A stretch of DNA of 16,509 nucleotides from Clostridia bacterium (GCA_017461825.1 JAFTXB010000242.1:1-16509), one strand, 5' to 3'; shown: positions 1 to 7,654, counted from the first letter of the stretch. Numbers and translations are program-made. Notes: generated by a model from the letters alone, not told the origin.

Positions 1-20
1 CCCCTTTTACCTAAAAGGGG
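1..20. repeat. Short perfect hairpin at window start
   Basis: CCCCTTTT and AAAAGGGG form an 8-bp perfect stem around the loop ACCT. The core resembles the hairpin ACCCTTTT-ACA-AAAGGGT inside the repeat at 11771-11826, so this is probably the right-hand remnant of the same 'GGTGTCGG' repeat family, whose left part would lie outside the window. There is no clear U-tract on the plus strand, so a terminator role for an upstream gene is possible but not shown. Confidence 0.4.
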
Positions 21-49
21 TCTCCCCCACAGAAAGAAAGGATTTTTCA

Positions 50-1105
50 ATGAATACAACAACTATTACATATCAATGCCCGAACTGCGGTGCGGGCTTG
101 GCGTTTGATGCTGAGAAGCAGAAATTTGCGTGTGAGTTTTGTCTTTCGGAGTTTACGGAGGACGAGGCGAAGGCAGCCAACCCCGAGGAGGACACGGCGG
201 CGCGCGAGCGTGCCGAGCAGGAATACAACGCCGCGATGAACGAATACGAGTGTCCGTCCTGCGGCGCTCACGTGGTGTCGGACGAGAACACAGCCGCATC
301 CTTTTGCTACTACTGCCACAATCCCGTGGTTTTGGTGGGCAGGCTTTCGGGGCAGATGCGGCCGCACAAGATCATTCCGTTCAAATACGACAAGGCGGAG
401 GCGGAAAAGCGCTTTTTGAAGTTTGCCAAGAAAAAATGGTTTATTCCGCGCGACTTTTTTGCCGATTCGCAGGTGGAAAAGATCACAGGGGTATACTATC
501 CCTTCTGGGTGACCGATGCCGATACCGAAGGCTCGATGCATGCACACGCAACGCGCACACGTGTTTGGCGGGTGGGAAATACCGAATACACCGAGACCTC
601 GAATTTTAAGATCCACCGCAGCGGAGACATCCATTTTGAGGACATTACGACGTCAGCCTTATCCGAAGCCGACAAACGGATGCTGGAGGGCATTTTGCCC
701 TATCCGTCCGAGGCACTGGAGGACTTCTCCATGCCCTATCTTTCGGGCTTTCAGGCAAAGAAGCGCGACATTGAGCGCGCGCAACTGACCGACGAGGTGC
801 GCGGCAGGATGAAGAACTACGCCTCACAGCTCTTGCGCGGCACCGTGCACGGCTACAGCAGCGTGACCGTGCAGGAAACCGAGGTCAACGTGCAAAAAAG
901 CCATTGGGAGTATTCCCTGATGCCGATATGGGTGCTCAATTACAAGGGGCGAAACGGCAAGAATTACACCTACGCGATGAACGGGCACACGGGCAAGGTC
1001 TATGGCGAATTGCCCATCAGCATGGCAAAGCTGGGGCTTTTGCTTGCCGCCGTTGCCGTGCCGCTTACGGCGCTGTTTACTGTGATCGGAGGTGCGCTGT
1101 TTTGA
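50..1105 (+). CDS. Double zinc-ribbon protein with C-terminal membrane anchor
   Basis: A 351-residue protein of the TFIIB-type zinc-ribbon membrane-protein kind found in many Firmicutes; its biochemical role is unknown. Two treble-clef or ribbon-like cysteine sets are visible: C10/C13 with C28/C31, and C68/C71 with C86/C89, separated by a charged Glu/Ala-rich linker (about 40-65). A long soluble middle part follows, rich in aromatics and charges (about 100-320), and one hydrophobic segment (about 326-350) ends the protein, suggesting a tail anchor with the zinc domains in the cytoplasm. The ATG at 50 follows AAAGGA (37-42) at 7-nt spacing. The stop TGA overlaps the TTG start of the next gene (TTGA at 1102-1105), so the two are translationally coupled and probably work together at the membrane. 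The family resemblance is good; function is not inferred. Confidence 0.85.
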   Translation: MNTTTITYQCPNCGAGLAFDAEKQKFACEFCLSEFTEDEAKAANPEEDTAARERAEQEYNAAMNEYECPSCGAHVVSDENTAASFCYYCHNPVVLVGRLSGQMRPHKIIPFKYDKAEAEKRFLKFAKKKWFIPRDFFADSQVEKITGVYYPFWVTDADTEGSMHAHATRTRVWRVGNTEYTETSNFKIHRSGDIHFEDITTSALSEADKRMLEGILPYPSEALEDFSMPYLSGFQAKKRDIERAQLTDEVRGRMKNYASQLLRGTVHGYSSVTVQETEVNVQKSHWEYSLMPIWVLNYKGRNGKNYTYAMNGHTGKVYGELPISMAKLGLLLAAVAVPLTALFTVIGGALF

Positions 1106-1863
1106 AACGGTACGTATGTTTTTTGGGGGCGCTTTTGCTCCTGTTGAGCCTGCTTTGCCTGCCTGTGGCGGGTGAAACGATCCCCGACGAGGTGGTATTT
1201 GACCGCGCCGAGCTGCTGAACGATGCCGAGATTTGTGCGGTGAAAGAGGCTGTGTTTGACGCGTGGGAGGCTTCGGATTGTGCCTTTTACGTGGCAACGC
1301 ACAAGGTTTCTGCCTACAGCGCGACGAGATATAAATACACGGGCGAGGATTTTTTGCGCGAGCATGGGTTGTCGAGCAAACATGACATTGTGGTTTTGAT
1401 CGTCACTTTGGATCAAGGGGTGTATTATTACGATTATTATACCTACGGCAAGGCGTACAGTAGGATCAGCCAAAAGGAAGTGGATTACATCCTTGATCAT
1501 GATGACGTATACGACAATATCAAGGGCGGAAATCTGCCCGTGGGGATCTCTTCTGCCATGTCGCTTTCCGCAAAGGCTTACGAAGGGCGTGTCGGCGTGT
1601 CTTACGTAATTATTGTGACTGTTTCTTTGATCATTGCCCTGATCATCGGGATCATTGCTTGTGTCAGCGTCAATGCATCCTACAAAATGAAGAAAAAGTC
1701 GGTGGATTATCCGCTTGACAAGTTTGCCAAGCTGAATCTGACGGGGCAGTCCGATGTGTTTACCGGATCGTTTGTGACAAAACGCGTCATTCAAACCAAT
1801 AGCGGCAGCAGAGGCGGTGGCTCCTCTCACGGCGGTGGCGGCGGTCATCGCGGTGGGCGGTGA
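1102..1863 (+). CDS. TPM-domain (YgcG-like) membrane-anchored secreted protein
   Basis: About 253 residues. The start is TTG at 1102, preceded by GGAGGT (1088-1093) at 8-nt spacing; the open frame extends further upstream to 904, but that part only overlaps the previous gene. Order: N-terminal signal peptide or membrane segment (KR followed by a Leu-rich core, to about residue 24 with an AGE cleavage-like site); an extracytoplasmic TPM-type domain (about 25-170, starting with the characteristic DxxxLL 'D-A-E' helix and including a VVLIVTLDQGVYYYDYYTYG strand region); one transmembrane segment (about 177-200); then a cytoplasmic basic tail ending in a Gly/Ser/His-rich stretch (SGGGSSHGGGGGHRGGR-like). 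This architecture is typical of TPM (TLP18.3/Psb32/MOLO-1) proteins; family members have been described as acid phosphatases or PSII-repair factors, but the bacterial role is unclear. It is coupled to the upstream zinc-ribbon gene by a 4-bp overlap and followed by a strong terminator. Confidence 0.85.
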   Translation: MKRYVCFLGALLLLLSLLCLPVAGETIPDEVVFDRAELLNDAEICAVKEAVFDAWEASDCAFYVATHKVSAYSATRYKYTGEDFLREHGLSSKHDIVVLIVTLDQGVYYYDYYTYGKAYSRISQKEVDYILDHDDVYDNIKGGNLPVGISSAMSLSAKAYEGRVGVSYVIIVTVSLIIALIIGIIACVSVNASYKMKKKSVDYPLDKFAKLNLTGQSDVFTGSFVTKRVIQTNSGSRGGGSSHGGGGGHRGGR

Positions 1864-1885
1864 TTCTCACAAAATATTTGAACAG

Positions 1886-1922
1886 ACCGACCGTATGGCA
1901 AATTGTGATGCGGTCGGTTTTT
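1886..1922 (+). terminator. Rho-independent terminator after TPM gene
   Basis: ACCGACCG (1886-1893) pairs perfectly with CGGTCGGT (1911-1918), a 17-nt loop lies between, and the stem runs into a T-tract (1918-1922). It sits 22 bp after the TPM stop and closes the zinc-ribbon/TPM operon. Confidence 0.8.
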
Positions 1923-1927
1923 GCATG

Positions 1928-1956
1928 GTCTAAACTTCGCGCTTTGCGCATAGAAT
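1928..1956 (+). promoter_or_regulatory. Possible sigma-E-like promoter of sipL
   Basis: CATAGAAT (1949-1956) resembles the sigma-E -10 consensus CATACANT, and GTCTAAA (1928-1934) lies 14 bp upstream where a sigma-E -35 would be. In known spore formers sipL is a mother-cell (sigma-E) gene, which fits. No good TTGACA/TATAAT pair is present in this gap. The -35 match is weak, so this is tentative. Confidence 0.3.
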
Positions 1957-1990
1957 GTACCAAAATCTATGCAAAAAGGAGCAAAATGAA

Positions 1991-3529
1991 ATGGACAACT
2001 ATAAAAGAAACGAGCGCGGAGGCGTAAGGGTGCAGGCTCCGCTGGTCGACCGTACGGTGATGACCGAGCTGACAAGCGATTTTTCTCTGCCCGATTACCG
2101 CCCCGAGATCAAGCGGCTTTTGCGCGTGCGCGCAACGGTTACGCCTCCCAATCACTATGTCGGTGCGGGAAATGCCGAAATGAGCGGCAGAGTGGAGTAT
2201 TCTATTTTATATGCGGGGGGCGACGGCGCGCTGTACTGTGTCACGCATGGGGAGGATTTTTCCTTCAGCGTTCCCGTGGAAATAACCTCGGATTTTGAGA
2301 TCGGTGACGGCTTGGTGTGTGACATCGATACCGTTCCCGAACTTGCAACGGGGCGGGTGGCGGCTCCCCGAAAGCTATCACTGAAATGCAGATTGCGTTC
2401 CCGTGTAAAGATATTTGGCACGCGTGTACCGGAGGAAAGCATGGGTAGCAAGGAAATGGGCGGCGTGGAGCGTTTATGCGGCAACGCGCTGTGCGGCAGT
2501 GTGTTTGTGGGCATTGGGGAGCCCCTACAGCTGGGGGATGAGATCCTTTACGAGGGTAGTGATCTTCGCGTGATCTCCGCGGAGGGACAGGTGTTTGTGA
2601 CCGAGGCGGTTGCGGGCAGCGGCGTTGTCAATTGCCGCGGCGAGGTAGCGCTCAAGCTGTTGTGCGTACATGAGGGAGGTGACGAATTGCCCACGGTACA
2701 AAATCGGCGGCTGCCGTTCTCGCAAGCCGTTCTGACCGACGGTGCCGAGGTAAACTGTGATGCCTGCGCAAAGGGGGTATGTAGCGAGATCAGCGTTACC
2801 GTCGAAGAGGGCAGATTGCTTTGTGAAGTCTCCGTGATCCTGCGTGCCCGCGCACAGCGAAATGAAACGGTGTCGTTTACGCGCGATCTTTATTTCACCG
2901 AGGCAGAGTGCGAGCCGCGATATGCCGAGGTCACGGTTCCGCGTGCCCTGCGATGTATCAACGGCAATTTTTCACTCAACCAGACCTTAACGCTTGATGA
3001 GGCGGGGATCCGCACGGGAATGAGTGTCGTGGATCTTACCATGACACCAACCGTAACCGAACTTGTGAGCGACCGCGGAAAATACGTTTTAACAGGGCGT
3101 TGCCGTTGTCATGCTGTGCTTTGCGACGGTGAGGAGAGCATGACGCAGGAGTTTGAGGTGCCCTTCCGCTACGAGACCGACGGCGGAGTGGATACCGTGA
3201 CCGATTATGACGCAGCCGTTGAGGCGGTTTCATGCCGTGCGCGAGTGGACGGAGAACGCATCGGAATTGACGCTGAGCTGTCGGTTTGCCTTGTTACATG
3301 CGGGGAGACGCGTTTTTGCCTGATCACTGAAGCAACTCCTGGGGAGGCAGTCAAGCGCGCGGGGGCATCGTACACCATTTGCTACCCTTCGCGTGAGGAC
3401 ACCCTGTGGAGCGTGGCAAAGCGCTATCACCGCTCTGTTACGGCGGTATCCGATATGAATGATCTTGCAGGTGCCCCTGCGGCGGATTCCCCCGAGTCTT
3501 TGGCAGGCGTAAAGTATTTGCTGGTTTGA
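1991..3529 (+). CDS. sipL: SipL-like spore coat morphogenesis protein (SPOCS + LysM)
   Basis: 512 residues. The ATG at 1991 is preferred over the in-frame ATG at 1955 because AAAGGAG (1975-1981) sits 9 nt before it. The N-terminus (about 15-100) carries the SPOCS/DUF3794 signature: a 'DRTVMTELTSDFSLPDYRPEI' type stretch, then a V-R-V-R-A-T-V strand and a 'GRVEYSILYAGGDG' strand. Similar beta-rich repeats recur at about 205-320 and 355-455. The C-terminus (about 461-512: YTICYPSREDTLWSVAKRYH, then a short 'V.DMNDL' helix and 'KYLLV') is a LysM domain. This SPOCS-SPOCS-LysM order is that of C. difficile SipL, the functional counterpart of SpoVID, which binds SpoIVA and anchors the coat to the forespore surface. 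It is strong evidence that the host forms endospores. The gene is monocistronic, between terminators at 1886 and 3576. The symbol is assigned by architecture. Confidence 0.88.
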   Translation: MDNYKRNERGGVRVQAPLVDRTVMTELTSDFSLPDYRPEIKRLLRVRATVTPPNHYVGAGNAEMSGRVEYSILYAGGDGALYCVTHGEDFSFSVPVEITSDFEIGDGLVCDIDTVPELATGRVAAPRKLSLKCRLRSRVKIFGTRVPEESMGSKEMGGVERLCGNALCGSVFVGIGEPLQLGDEILYEGSDLRVISAEGQVFVTEAVAGSGVVNCRGEVALKLLCVHEGGDELPTVQNRRLPFSQAVLTDGAEVNCDACAKGVCSEISVTVEEGRLLCEVSVILRARAQRNETVSFTRDLYFTEAECEPRYAEVTVPRALRCINGNFSLNQTLTLDEAGIRTGMSVVDLTMTPTVTELVSDRGKYVLTGRCRCHAVLCDGEESMTQEFEVPFRYETDGGVDTVTDYDAAVEAVSCRARVDGERIGIDAELSVCLVTCGETRFCLITEATPGEAVKRAGASYTICYPSREDTLWSVAKRYHRSVTAVSDMNDLAGAPAADSPESLAGVKYLLV

Positions 3530-3575
3530 TACTTTCTTATTGTTTCTAAATTAACCTATGTGAATGACAAAAAAG

Positions 3576-3610
3576 AACGGTTGGCTCAAATTGCGCGAGC
3601 CAACCGTTTT
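3576..3610 (+). terminator. Terminator after sipL
   Basis: AACGGTTGGCTC (3576-3587) pairs perfectly with GAGCCAACCGTT (3597-3608) over 12 bp with a 9-nt loop, followed by T's and preceded by an A-tract (3568-3574). It could therefore terminate from either side, and it ends the sipL transcript 47 bp after the stop. Confidence 0.85.
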
Positions 3611-3620
3611 GTATCAAAAT

Positions 3621-3670
3621 AACTTTTTTAAAAGTTTTGAAAGGTGTCGGACGTGTATTTGCGTAGCTAA
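3621..3670. repeat. 'GGTGTCGG' repeat, copy A (left part)
   Basis: The block AAAAGTTTTGAAAGGTGTCG followed by GACGTGTATTTGCGTAGC is shared nearly base for base with copy C at 8061-8170; the first 20 bases are also in copy B (4152-4232). The right end typical of the family (TTTTCTGACAAAAA) is missing here. It may be the second such end at 4214-4227, which would mean everything between was inserted into copy A. Confidence 0.7.
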
Positions 3671-3671
3671 T

Positions 3672-4075
3672 GCTTTTCGCTAGTAATATTGTACCCGATA
3701 AACCATTGTGTACGCACTCTCCCTCAGTCGCTTCGCGACAGCTCCCTCTCGGAGGGAGCCTTTCGGAGTTCAATCTTTTGAGCCAAAACAATAAAATTTA
3801 GATGTTACAAGATACTACTATCTTGTTTCATTTAAAAGTTTACAAAACAGGTTAACAGTAATGATATCTTGAAGGCTCCCTCCGAGAGGGAGCTGTCACG
3901 GCTTGCCGTGACTGAAGGAGAGTGCGTGCACAAAGGATTATCGGTTGTATTATTACGAGCAATAACCGTTAGTCACGCGTTCTCCTTCCGTCACGCTTCG
4001 CGTGCCACCGCAAGTCGCCAACGGCGATCTTGACGCGGCTTTGCCGCTTTCACTCATCGGAGGGAGGCTCTTGTA
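3672..4075. repeat. Cluster of three related palindromic elements
   Basis: This fills most of the 705-bp gene-free gap 3530-4234. Three versions of one element lie side by side. R1 (about 3672-3767) contains CTCCCTCAGTCGCTTCGCGA and CTCGGAGGGAGCC. R2 (about 3870-3970) is R1 in the opposite orientation, with about 100 bp of shared sequence. R3 (about 3961-4072) is in the R1 orientation with an enlarged internal stem (GTCGCCAACGGCGAT, GCGGCTTTGCCGC). R1 and R2 form a large inverted repeat around an A/T-rich 100-bp middle (about 3771-3868) in which I see no gene. R2 and R3 abut head to head around 3955-3970. Each unit folds into GC-rich hairpins. This looks like a non-autonomous MITE or REP-like family; no transposase is present. 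Confidence 0.75.
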
Positions 4076-4151
4076 AGCCATGCTTTATCTTATAGCGATA
4101 TCGTTTAAGTATCAACTTTAAGATGAAACGCTGTACTACAATAGCGAAATA

Positions 4152-4232
4152 CCTTTTTTAAAAGTTTTGAAAGGTGTCGGAAAACTTTTTTAAAAGTTTT
4201 CTGACAAAAAAGCTTTTCTGACAAAAAATCAG
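4152..4232. repeat. 'GGTGTCGG' repeat, copy B with doubled end
   Basis: TTTAAAAGTTTTGAAAGGTG (4158-4177) is followed by TCGGAAAAC, the palindrome AAAACTTTTTTAAAAGTTTT and then two TTTTCTGACAAAAA-type ends in a row (ending near 4210 and 4228). The copy abuts the stop codon of the MATE gene (minus strand, 4235). The hairpin could affect the MATE transcript's 3' end, but no clean terminator is visible. Confidence 0.65.
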
Positions 4233-4234
4233 CA

Positions 4235-5575
4235 TTATTCAAACTCTTTCTGCTTTAAAAAGTGGACGGTAAAGGGGATTGAGCAAAGCCCTGTGAGGAT
4301 GTCGGCAATGGGCTGTGAGATCTGAATTCCCACAAGCCCCCAAAGTGCCGTTGTAATGAGCAGGGTGGGGATGAACGTTGCCCCCGAACGCAGGATCGAC
4401 AAAAAAGAAGCGACCCCCGCGCGTCGGATACTTTGATAGAGCATATTGACGGGAACAGACAGGGGCAAAAAGAGCAATCCGATCGTGGCATAACGCAGAG
4501 CGGGCGCACCGATGCGTATGACATCTTCGCTTTTTTGAAAGAGATAAACGATCTTATCCGCGAAGAGAAAGCCCGCGCTTGCCAGCACAAATACCACGCA
4601 AAAGCCCAATACCGTGGTAAAAACAAGCCCCTGCTTAACGCGCTTGTATTCCTTTGCGCGATAGTTAAAGGATGCCACGGGCTGAAAGCCCTGCCCGATC
4701 CCGAGACCGACACACATGACAAGCGAGGAGAAGCGGTTGACCACACTCATGGCGGCAATGGCGGCATCTCCAAAGGGCTTTGTCAAATTGTTGAGCAGAC
4801 CGCTTGAGATCGATGTGAGTCCTTGACGGATCAGAGAGGGAAATCCAACCTTGAGGATGCCGAGATAATCACGGATATCACGGCTGACGGCACGGACGGA
4901 AACGGTGCTTTGCGCCATTTTGAGATATAGAACAAGCAGGATCGTAAAGCTGATCATCTGAGAAACAGCGGTTGCCATTCCAGCGCCGAACACGCCCATT
5001 TGAAAATGACGGATCAATAAGTAATCGCCAAAGATGTTGAGAATACCGCCCGTGGTAAGACCGATCATCGCATAAAACGCTTTGCCCTCATAGCGCAGGT
5101 TGTTGTTGAGCACCAGCGAGCAGACCATAAAGGGGCAGGAAATGAGCACCCACATGCCGTAGTCGCGCGCATAGGGGAGAATGGTTTCGGTGCTGCCGAG
5201 CAGACGCATAAAGGGGGTCAGAAAAATCAGACCGAACACGGTAAGAAGTGTTCCCGCAACGGCTCCCGTGTAAAAAGCCGTGGAAACATAACGAGTTGCT
5301 TCTTTAACGTTTTTGTCTGCCAGTGCTTTGGAGACAAAGGTGCCCGAGCCGTGTCCCAACATAAATGCCACGGCTTGGATGATGCATTGCAGAGTAAACA
5401 GGATTCCCGTTGCCGCTTGCGGGCTCTCACCGAGCGTGCCGACAAAATAGGTGTCTGCCAAATTATAGATGCTGGTGATAAGCATGGATATTGTGGTGGG
5501 GATCCCAAGCTTTACGATCAGTTGGGATATCGGTGTTTTGGTCATTTTTTCGTAATATCGGTCTGCGGCGGTCAA
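4235..5575 (-). CDS. MATE family multidrug/toxin exporter
   Basis: 446 residues with about 12 predicted membrane helices, a full-length MATE (NorM/DinF-like) transporter of the Firmicutes MepA-like group that exchanges Na+ or H+ for organic cations or other toxic compounds across the cytoplasmic membrane. The N-terminal pattern (S-Q-L-I-V-K-L-G-I-P-T-T, then 'IYNLADTYFVG' at about 37-47) and the symmetric second half beginning near 'KVGFPSLIRQGLTSISSGLLNNLT' (about 243-266) are family hallmarks; 'NRFSSLV.CVGLGIGQGFQPVASFNY' (about 285-310) matches the conserved C-lobe. The start is TTG at 5573-5575 because AGGAGGAG lies 6 nt upstream; an internal ATG ten codons later has no comparable ribosome site. 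It stands alone, flanked by repeat-rich DNA on both sides. Substrate is not predictable. Confidence 0.9.
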   Translation of the reverse strand: MTAADRYYEKMTKTPISQLIVKLGIPTTISMLITSIYNLADTYFVGTLGESPQAATGILFTLQCIIQAVAFMLGHGSGTFVSKALADKNVKEATRYVSTAFYTGAVAGTLLTVFGLIFLTPFMRLLGSTETILPYARDYGMWVLISCPFMVCSLVLNNNLRYEGKAFYAMIGLTTGGILNIFGDYLLIRHFQMGVFGAGMATAVSQMISFTILLVLYLKMAQSTVSVRAVSRDIRDYLGILKVGFPSLIRQGLTSISSGLLNNLTKPFGDAAIAAMSVVNRFSSLVMCVGLGIGQGFQPVASFNYRAKEYKRVKQGLVFTTVLGFCVVFVLASAGFLFADKIVYLFQKSEDVIRIGAPALRYATIGLLFLPLSVPVNMLYQSIRRAGVASFLSILRSGATFIPTLLITTALWGLVGIQISQPIADILTGLCSIPFTVHFLKQKEFE

Positions 5576-5605
5576 ATCGTGCTCCTCCTGTGGTTGTAAT
5601 TCTTT

Positions 5606-6090
5606 TTGCCGATTGTAAAAGTCAAAAAATCAATATTTATAATGCTTTCCGGATTTTTACAATTCCAATTTTTCTCCACTTTTATTGCTTAAATATCGAA
5701 ATTATCTTACCTTGTCGAATAAAGTTTTTAGTAAAACAAAACCTTTACGTGTCATCCTGAGCGGAGGGCGAAGCCCGTAGTCGAAGTTTTGCGGAATGGA
5801 GCAAGCCGCAGGCGGCGCGGAATAGAGCAAAACCTAGGAGCGAAGCGACGACGGGATCTACTTCATGGCTTCGTTTTCCCCAATAATTGTTACATCCCTT
5901 TCATTCTCGCAGAATGTTACTCGAAATAGGGGAAAGGCTTGCGATAACCGTTCGTAGATCCCGTCGTCATTCCGCAAGCTCCATTGCGCAAAACTTCGAC
6001 TCGGATTGCTTGCAATCCTTCTCAGTGATGACACATAAAGGTTTTGTTTTACTAAAAACTTTACTAACTTTTGACTTTTACAATTGGCAA
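5606..6090. mobile_element. Nested MITE-like element with two TIR pairs
   Basis: This occupies the 542-bp gene-free gap 5576-6117. The outer pair, 5606-5627 (TTGCCGATTGTAAAAGTCAA...) and 6069-6090, is 22 bp with one mismatch. The inner pair, 5720-5756 (begins TAAAGTTTTTAGTAAAAC) and 6027-6063, is 37 bp with one mismatch and ends at GTCATC. Inside are imperfect inverted arms rich in short hairpins, then a 110-bp core (5853-5962) bounded by GGGATCTA/TAGATCCC. The outer and inner ends are 92 bp apart on the left but only 5 bp apart on the right, suggesting one element inserted near the end of another. There is no transposase gene, so any mobility would need one supplied in trans. The core recurs inverted at 16395-16503. 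Confidence 0.75.
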
Positions 6091-6117
6091 TCAAAAAAAC
6101 AAAAAGGAGAAAATATT

Positions 6118-6462
6118 ATGCCGTTTATTGATACCAAATTTAATTTTCGATTGAGCGAGGAAAAGGAGGCGGTAATTAAGGCAAAGCTTGGTGAGGCGAT
6201 CACAACCTTTCCCGGCAAGAGCGAATATTGGCTCATGCTCAATTTTACAGATAACTGCCGCATGTGGTTCCGTGGGTATAACAATTTCCCCGTAGCAATG
6301 GTAGAGATCAAGTTGTTTGGCTCGGCAGAGGCATCGATCACAAACGAGATGACCAAAACCGTTTGCTCGCTGTTTGAGCGAGAGCTGGGTATTTCACCCG
6401 ATCACGTATACGTAAAATACGAGTTTTGCGATACGTGGGGATGGAACGGAGAAAATTTTTAA
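6118..6462 (+). CDS. MIF-family tautomerase-like protein
   Basis: 114 residues, the usual length of the macrophage migration inhibitory factor / phenylpyruvate tautomerase family. The ATG at 6118 follows AAGGAG (6104-6109) and gives the essential Pro directly after Met; the longer open frame upstream runs through the repeat element and is rejected. The C-terminus (GISPDHVYVKYEFCDTWGWNGENF-like, about 91-114) aligns well with MIF 'RISPDRVYINY...GWN.STF'. The MIF CxxC is not present. Proteins of this fold are homotrimers using Pro1 as catalytic base for keto-enol tautomerisation; the physiological substrate in bacteria is unknown. It lies 46 bp before a metallophosphoesterase with its own ribosome site and is probably co-transcribed with it. 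Its promoter must lie in or before the MITE-like element, whose outer end is only 27 bp upstream of the start. Confidence 0.85.
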   Translation: MPFIDTKFNFRLSEEKEAVIKAKLGEAITTFPGKSEYWLMLNFTDNCRMWFRGYNNFPVAMVEIKLFGSAEASITNEMTKTVCSLFERELGISPDHVYVKYEFCDTWGWNGENF

Positions 6463-6508
6463 AGGAACGACGCGTAGCGAAACTGATGGCACTATAAGGA
6501 GAAAGATT

Positions 6509-7642
6509 ATGGAGTTTAACGATTTTAAGGAAGATTTTAAAGCCTATCCTGCCGTGTACGCCGTTGCGGACAACTATCAGATCTGCGTTTTGGCAACCTG
6601 CGAGCTGATGGTGTGGGTAGAGGTTGGAGGCGAGTGCTTTTATGATGAGAGCAACGGCATTTTGCGTTCGTCAAAGCTGCTTCACAAGGTAGAGGTGCCG
6701 CGCGAGCTGCTTGAAACGGCGCGCGAGTATACCGTTTACTACCGCAAGATCATCGAAAGAAAGCCATACTTTACCGAGACCGAGGATGTTCGCAGCGCTT
6801 CATTTGCGTTTCGCCCTGTTGAGGGAGATCGCTTGCGCATTTACCATATTTCCGACACCCACAATAAGGTGGAAACCCCCGTGCGTGCGGGGATGTATTT
6901 TGGAGAATCTCCCGATCTTTTGGTGCTCAACGGTGATATTCCCAATCACAGCGGAAAGATCGAGTATTTTGATGCGATCCACAAGATCGCGGGAGAGATC
7001 ACAAAGGGTGAGCGCCCCGTTGTCTTTTCCCGTGGAAATCACGATACGCGCGGCATTTACGCCGAGCATATTGCCGATTACACGCCCACCGATCGCGGGA
7101 ATTCTTACTATACCTTCCGCGTGGGCGATCTATGGGGCATTGTTTTGGATTGCGGAGAGGATAAGACCGATGACCATGCCGAATACGGCAATACCGTTTG
7201 TTGCTCCTATTTTCGCAAAAAAGAAACACGCTTTTTGGAGCAGGTCGTACGGAATGCCGAGTGCGAACACGCCGCAGAGGGTGTGAAACGACGCGTTGTG
7301 ATCTGTCATGTGCCGTTTACACACATCCACAAGCCGCCGTTTGATATTGAGCAGGAGACCTATGCATACTGGTCAAAGCTTGTGCGGGAAGAGATCAAGC
7401 CGCAGATTATGCTGTGCGGTCATTTGCACCAAACGAGTGTCAATTATCCGGGCGAGCCGTTTGACGATTTCGGGCAAGCCTGCCCCGTGGTAATTGGAGG
7501 AAATCCACACCTTCAGCTAAAGAAAGAGCAGGGCATTGACCGTTACGAGGGGGCGGCCATCATTTGGGAGGGCAACCGTATCACGGTGCGCTTTACCGAC
7601 GAGACAGGAGCTGTTACGGGCGAGGAGACCTTTGACGCTTAA
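6509..7642 (+). CDS. Calcineurin-like metallophosphoesterase
   Basis: 377 residues. An N-terminal beta-rich region (about 1-108, possibly a fibronectin-type or purple-acid-phosphatase-like sandwich) precedes a complete metallophosphoesterase domain. Metal-ligand motifs are all present: D116-x-H118 (ISDTH), G-D143, G-N177-H178-D179, H267 (ICHVP) and G-H305-L-H307. This predicts a dinuclear Mn/Fe/Zn centre hydrolysing a phosphomonoester or diester. No signal peptide is visible, so it is probably cytoplasmic. The ATG at 6509 follows AAGGAG with 7-nt spacing. It follows the MIF-like gene and ends at a strong terminator. The substrate cannot be told from sequence. Confidence 0.9.
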   Translation: MEFNDFKEDFKAYPAVYAVADNYQICVLATCELMVWVEVGGECFYDESNGILRSSKLLHKVEVPRELLETAREYTVYYRKIIERKPYFTETEDVRSASFAFRPVEGDRLRIYHISDTHNKVETPVRAGMYFGESPDLLVLNGDIPNHSGKIEYFDAIHKIAGEITKGERPVVFSRGNHDTRGIYAEHIADYTPTDRGNSYYTFRVGDLWGIVLDCGEDKTDDHAEYGNTVCCSYFRKKETRFLEQVVRNAECEHAAEGVKRRVVICHVPFTHIHKPPFDIEQETYAYWSKLVREEIKPQIMLCGHLHQTSVNYPGEPFDDFGQACPVVIGGNPHLQLKKEQGIDRYEGAAIIWEGNRITVRFTDETGAVTGEETFDA

Positions 7643-7654
7643 CAAAACAAAAAA

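Noticed and set aside
47..634. Minus-strand frame (195 codons) opposite the zinc-ribbon gene
   Set aside because: It shadows the plus-strand gene, whose paired CxxC motifs and ribosome site are clear.
1000..1848. Long minus-strand frame (282 codons) opposite the TPM gene
   Set aside because: It is the antisense of a well-supported gene with signal peptide, TPM domain and ribosome site; the translation is low complexity and shows no domain.
3546..3791. Minus-strand small frame over the terminator and R1 element
   Set aside because: It is made of repeat sequence and a terminator, without a ribosome site.
3672..4075. CRISPR array
   Set aside because: The repeats are few, of unequal length, inverted relative to one another and without regular spacers.
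5887..6117. N-terminal extension of the MIF-like protein
   Set aside because: The upstream frame runs through the MITE-like element; the start at 6118 has AAGGAG and yields the conserved Pro after Met.
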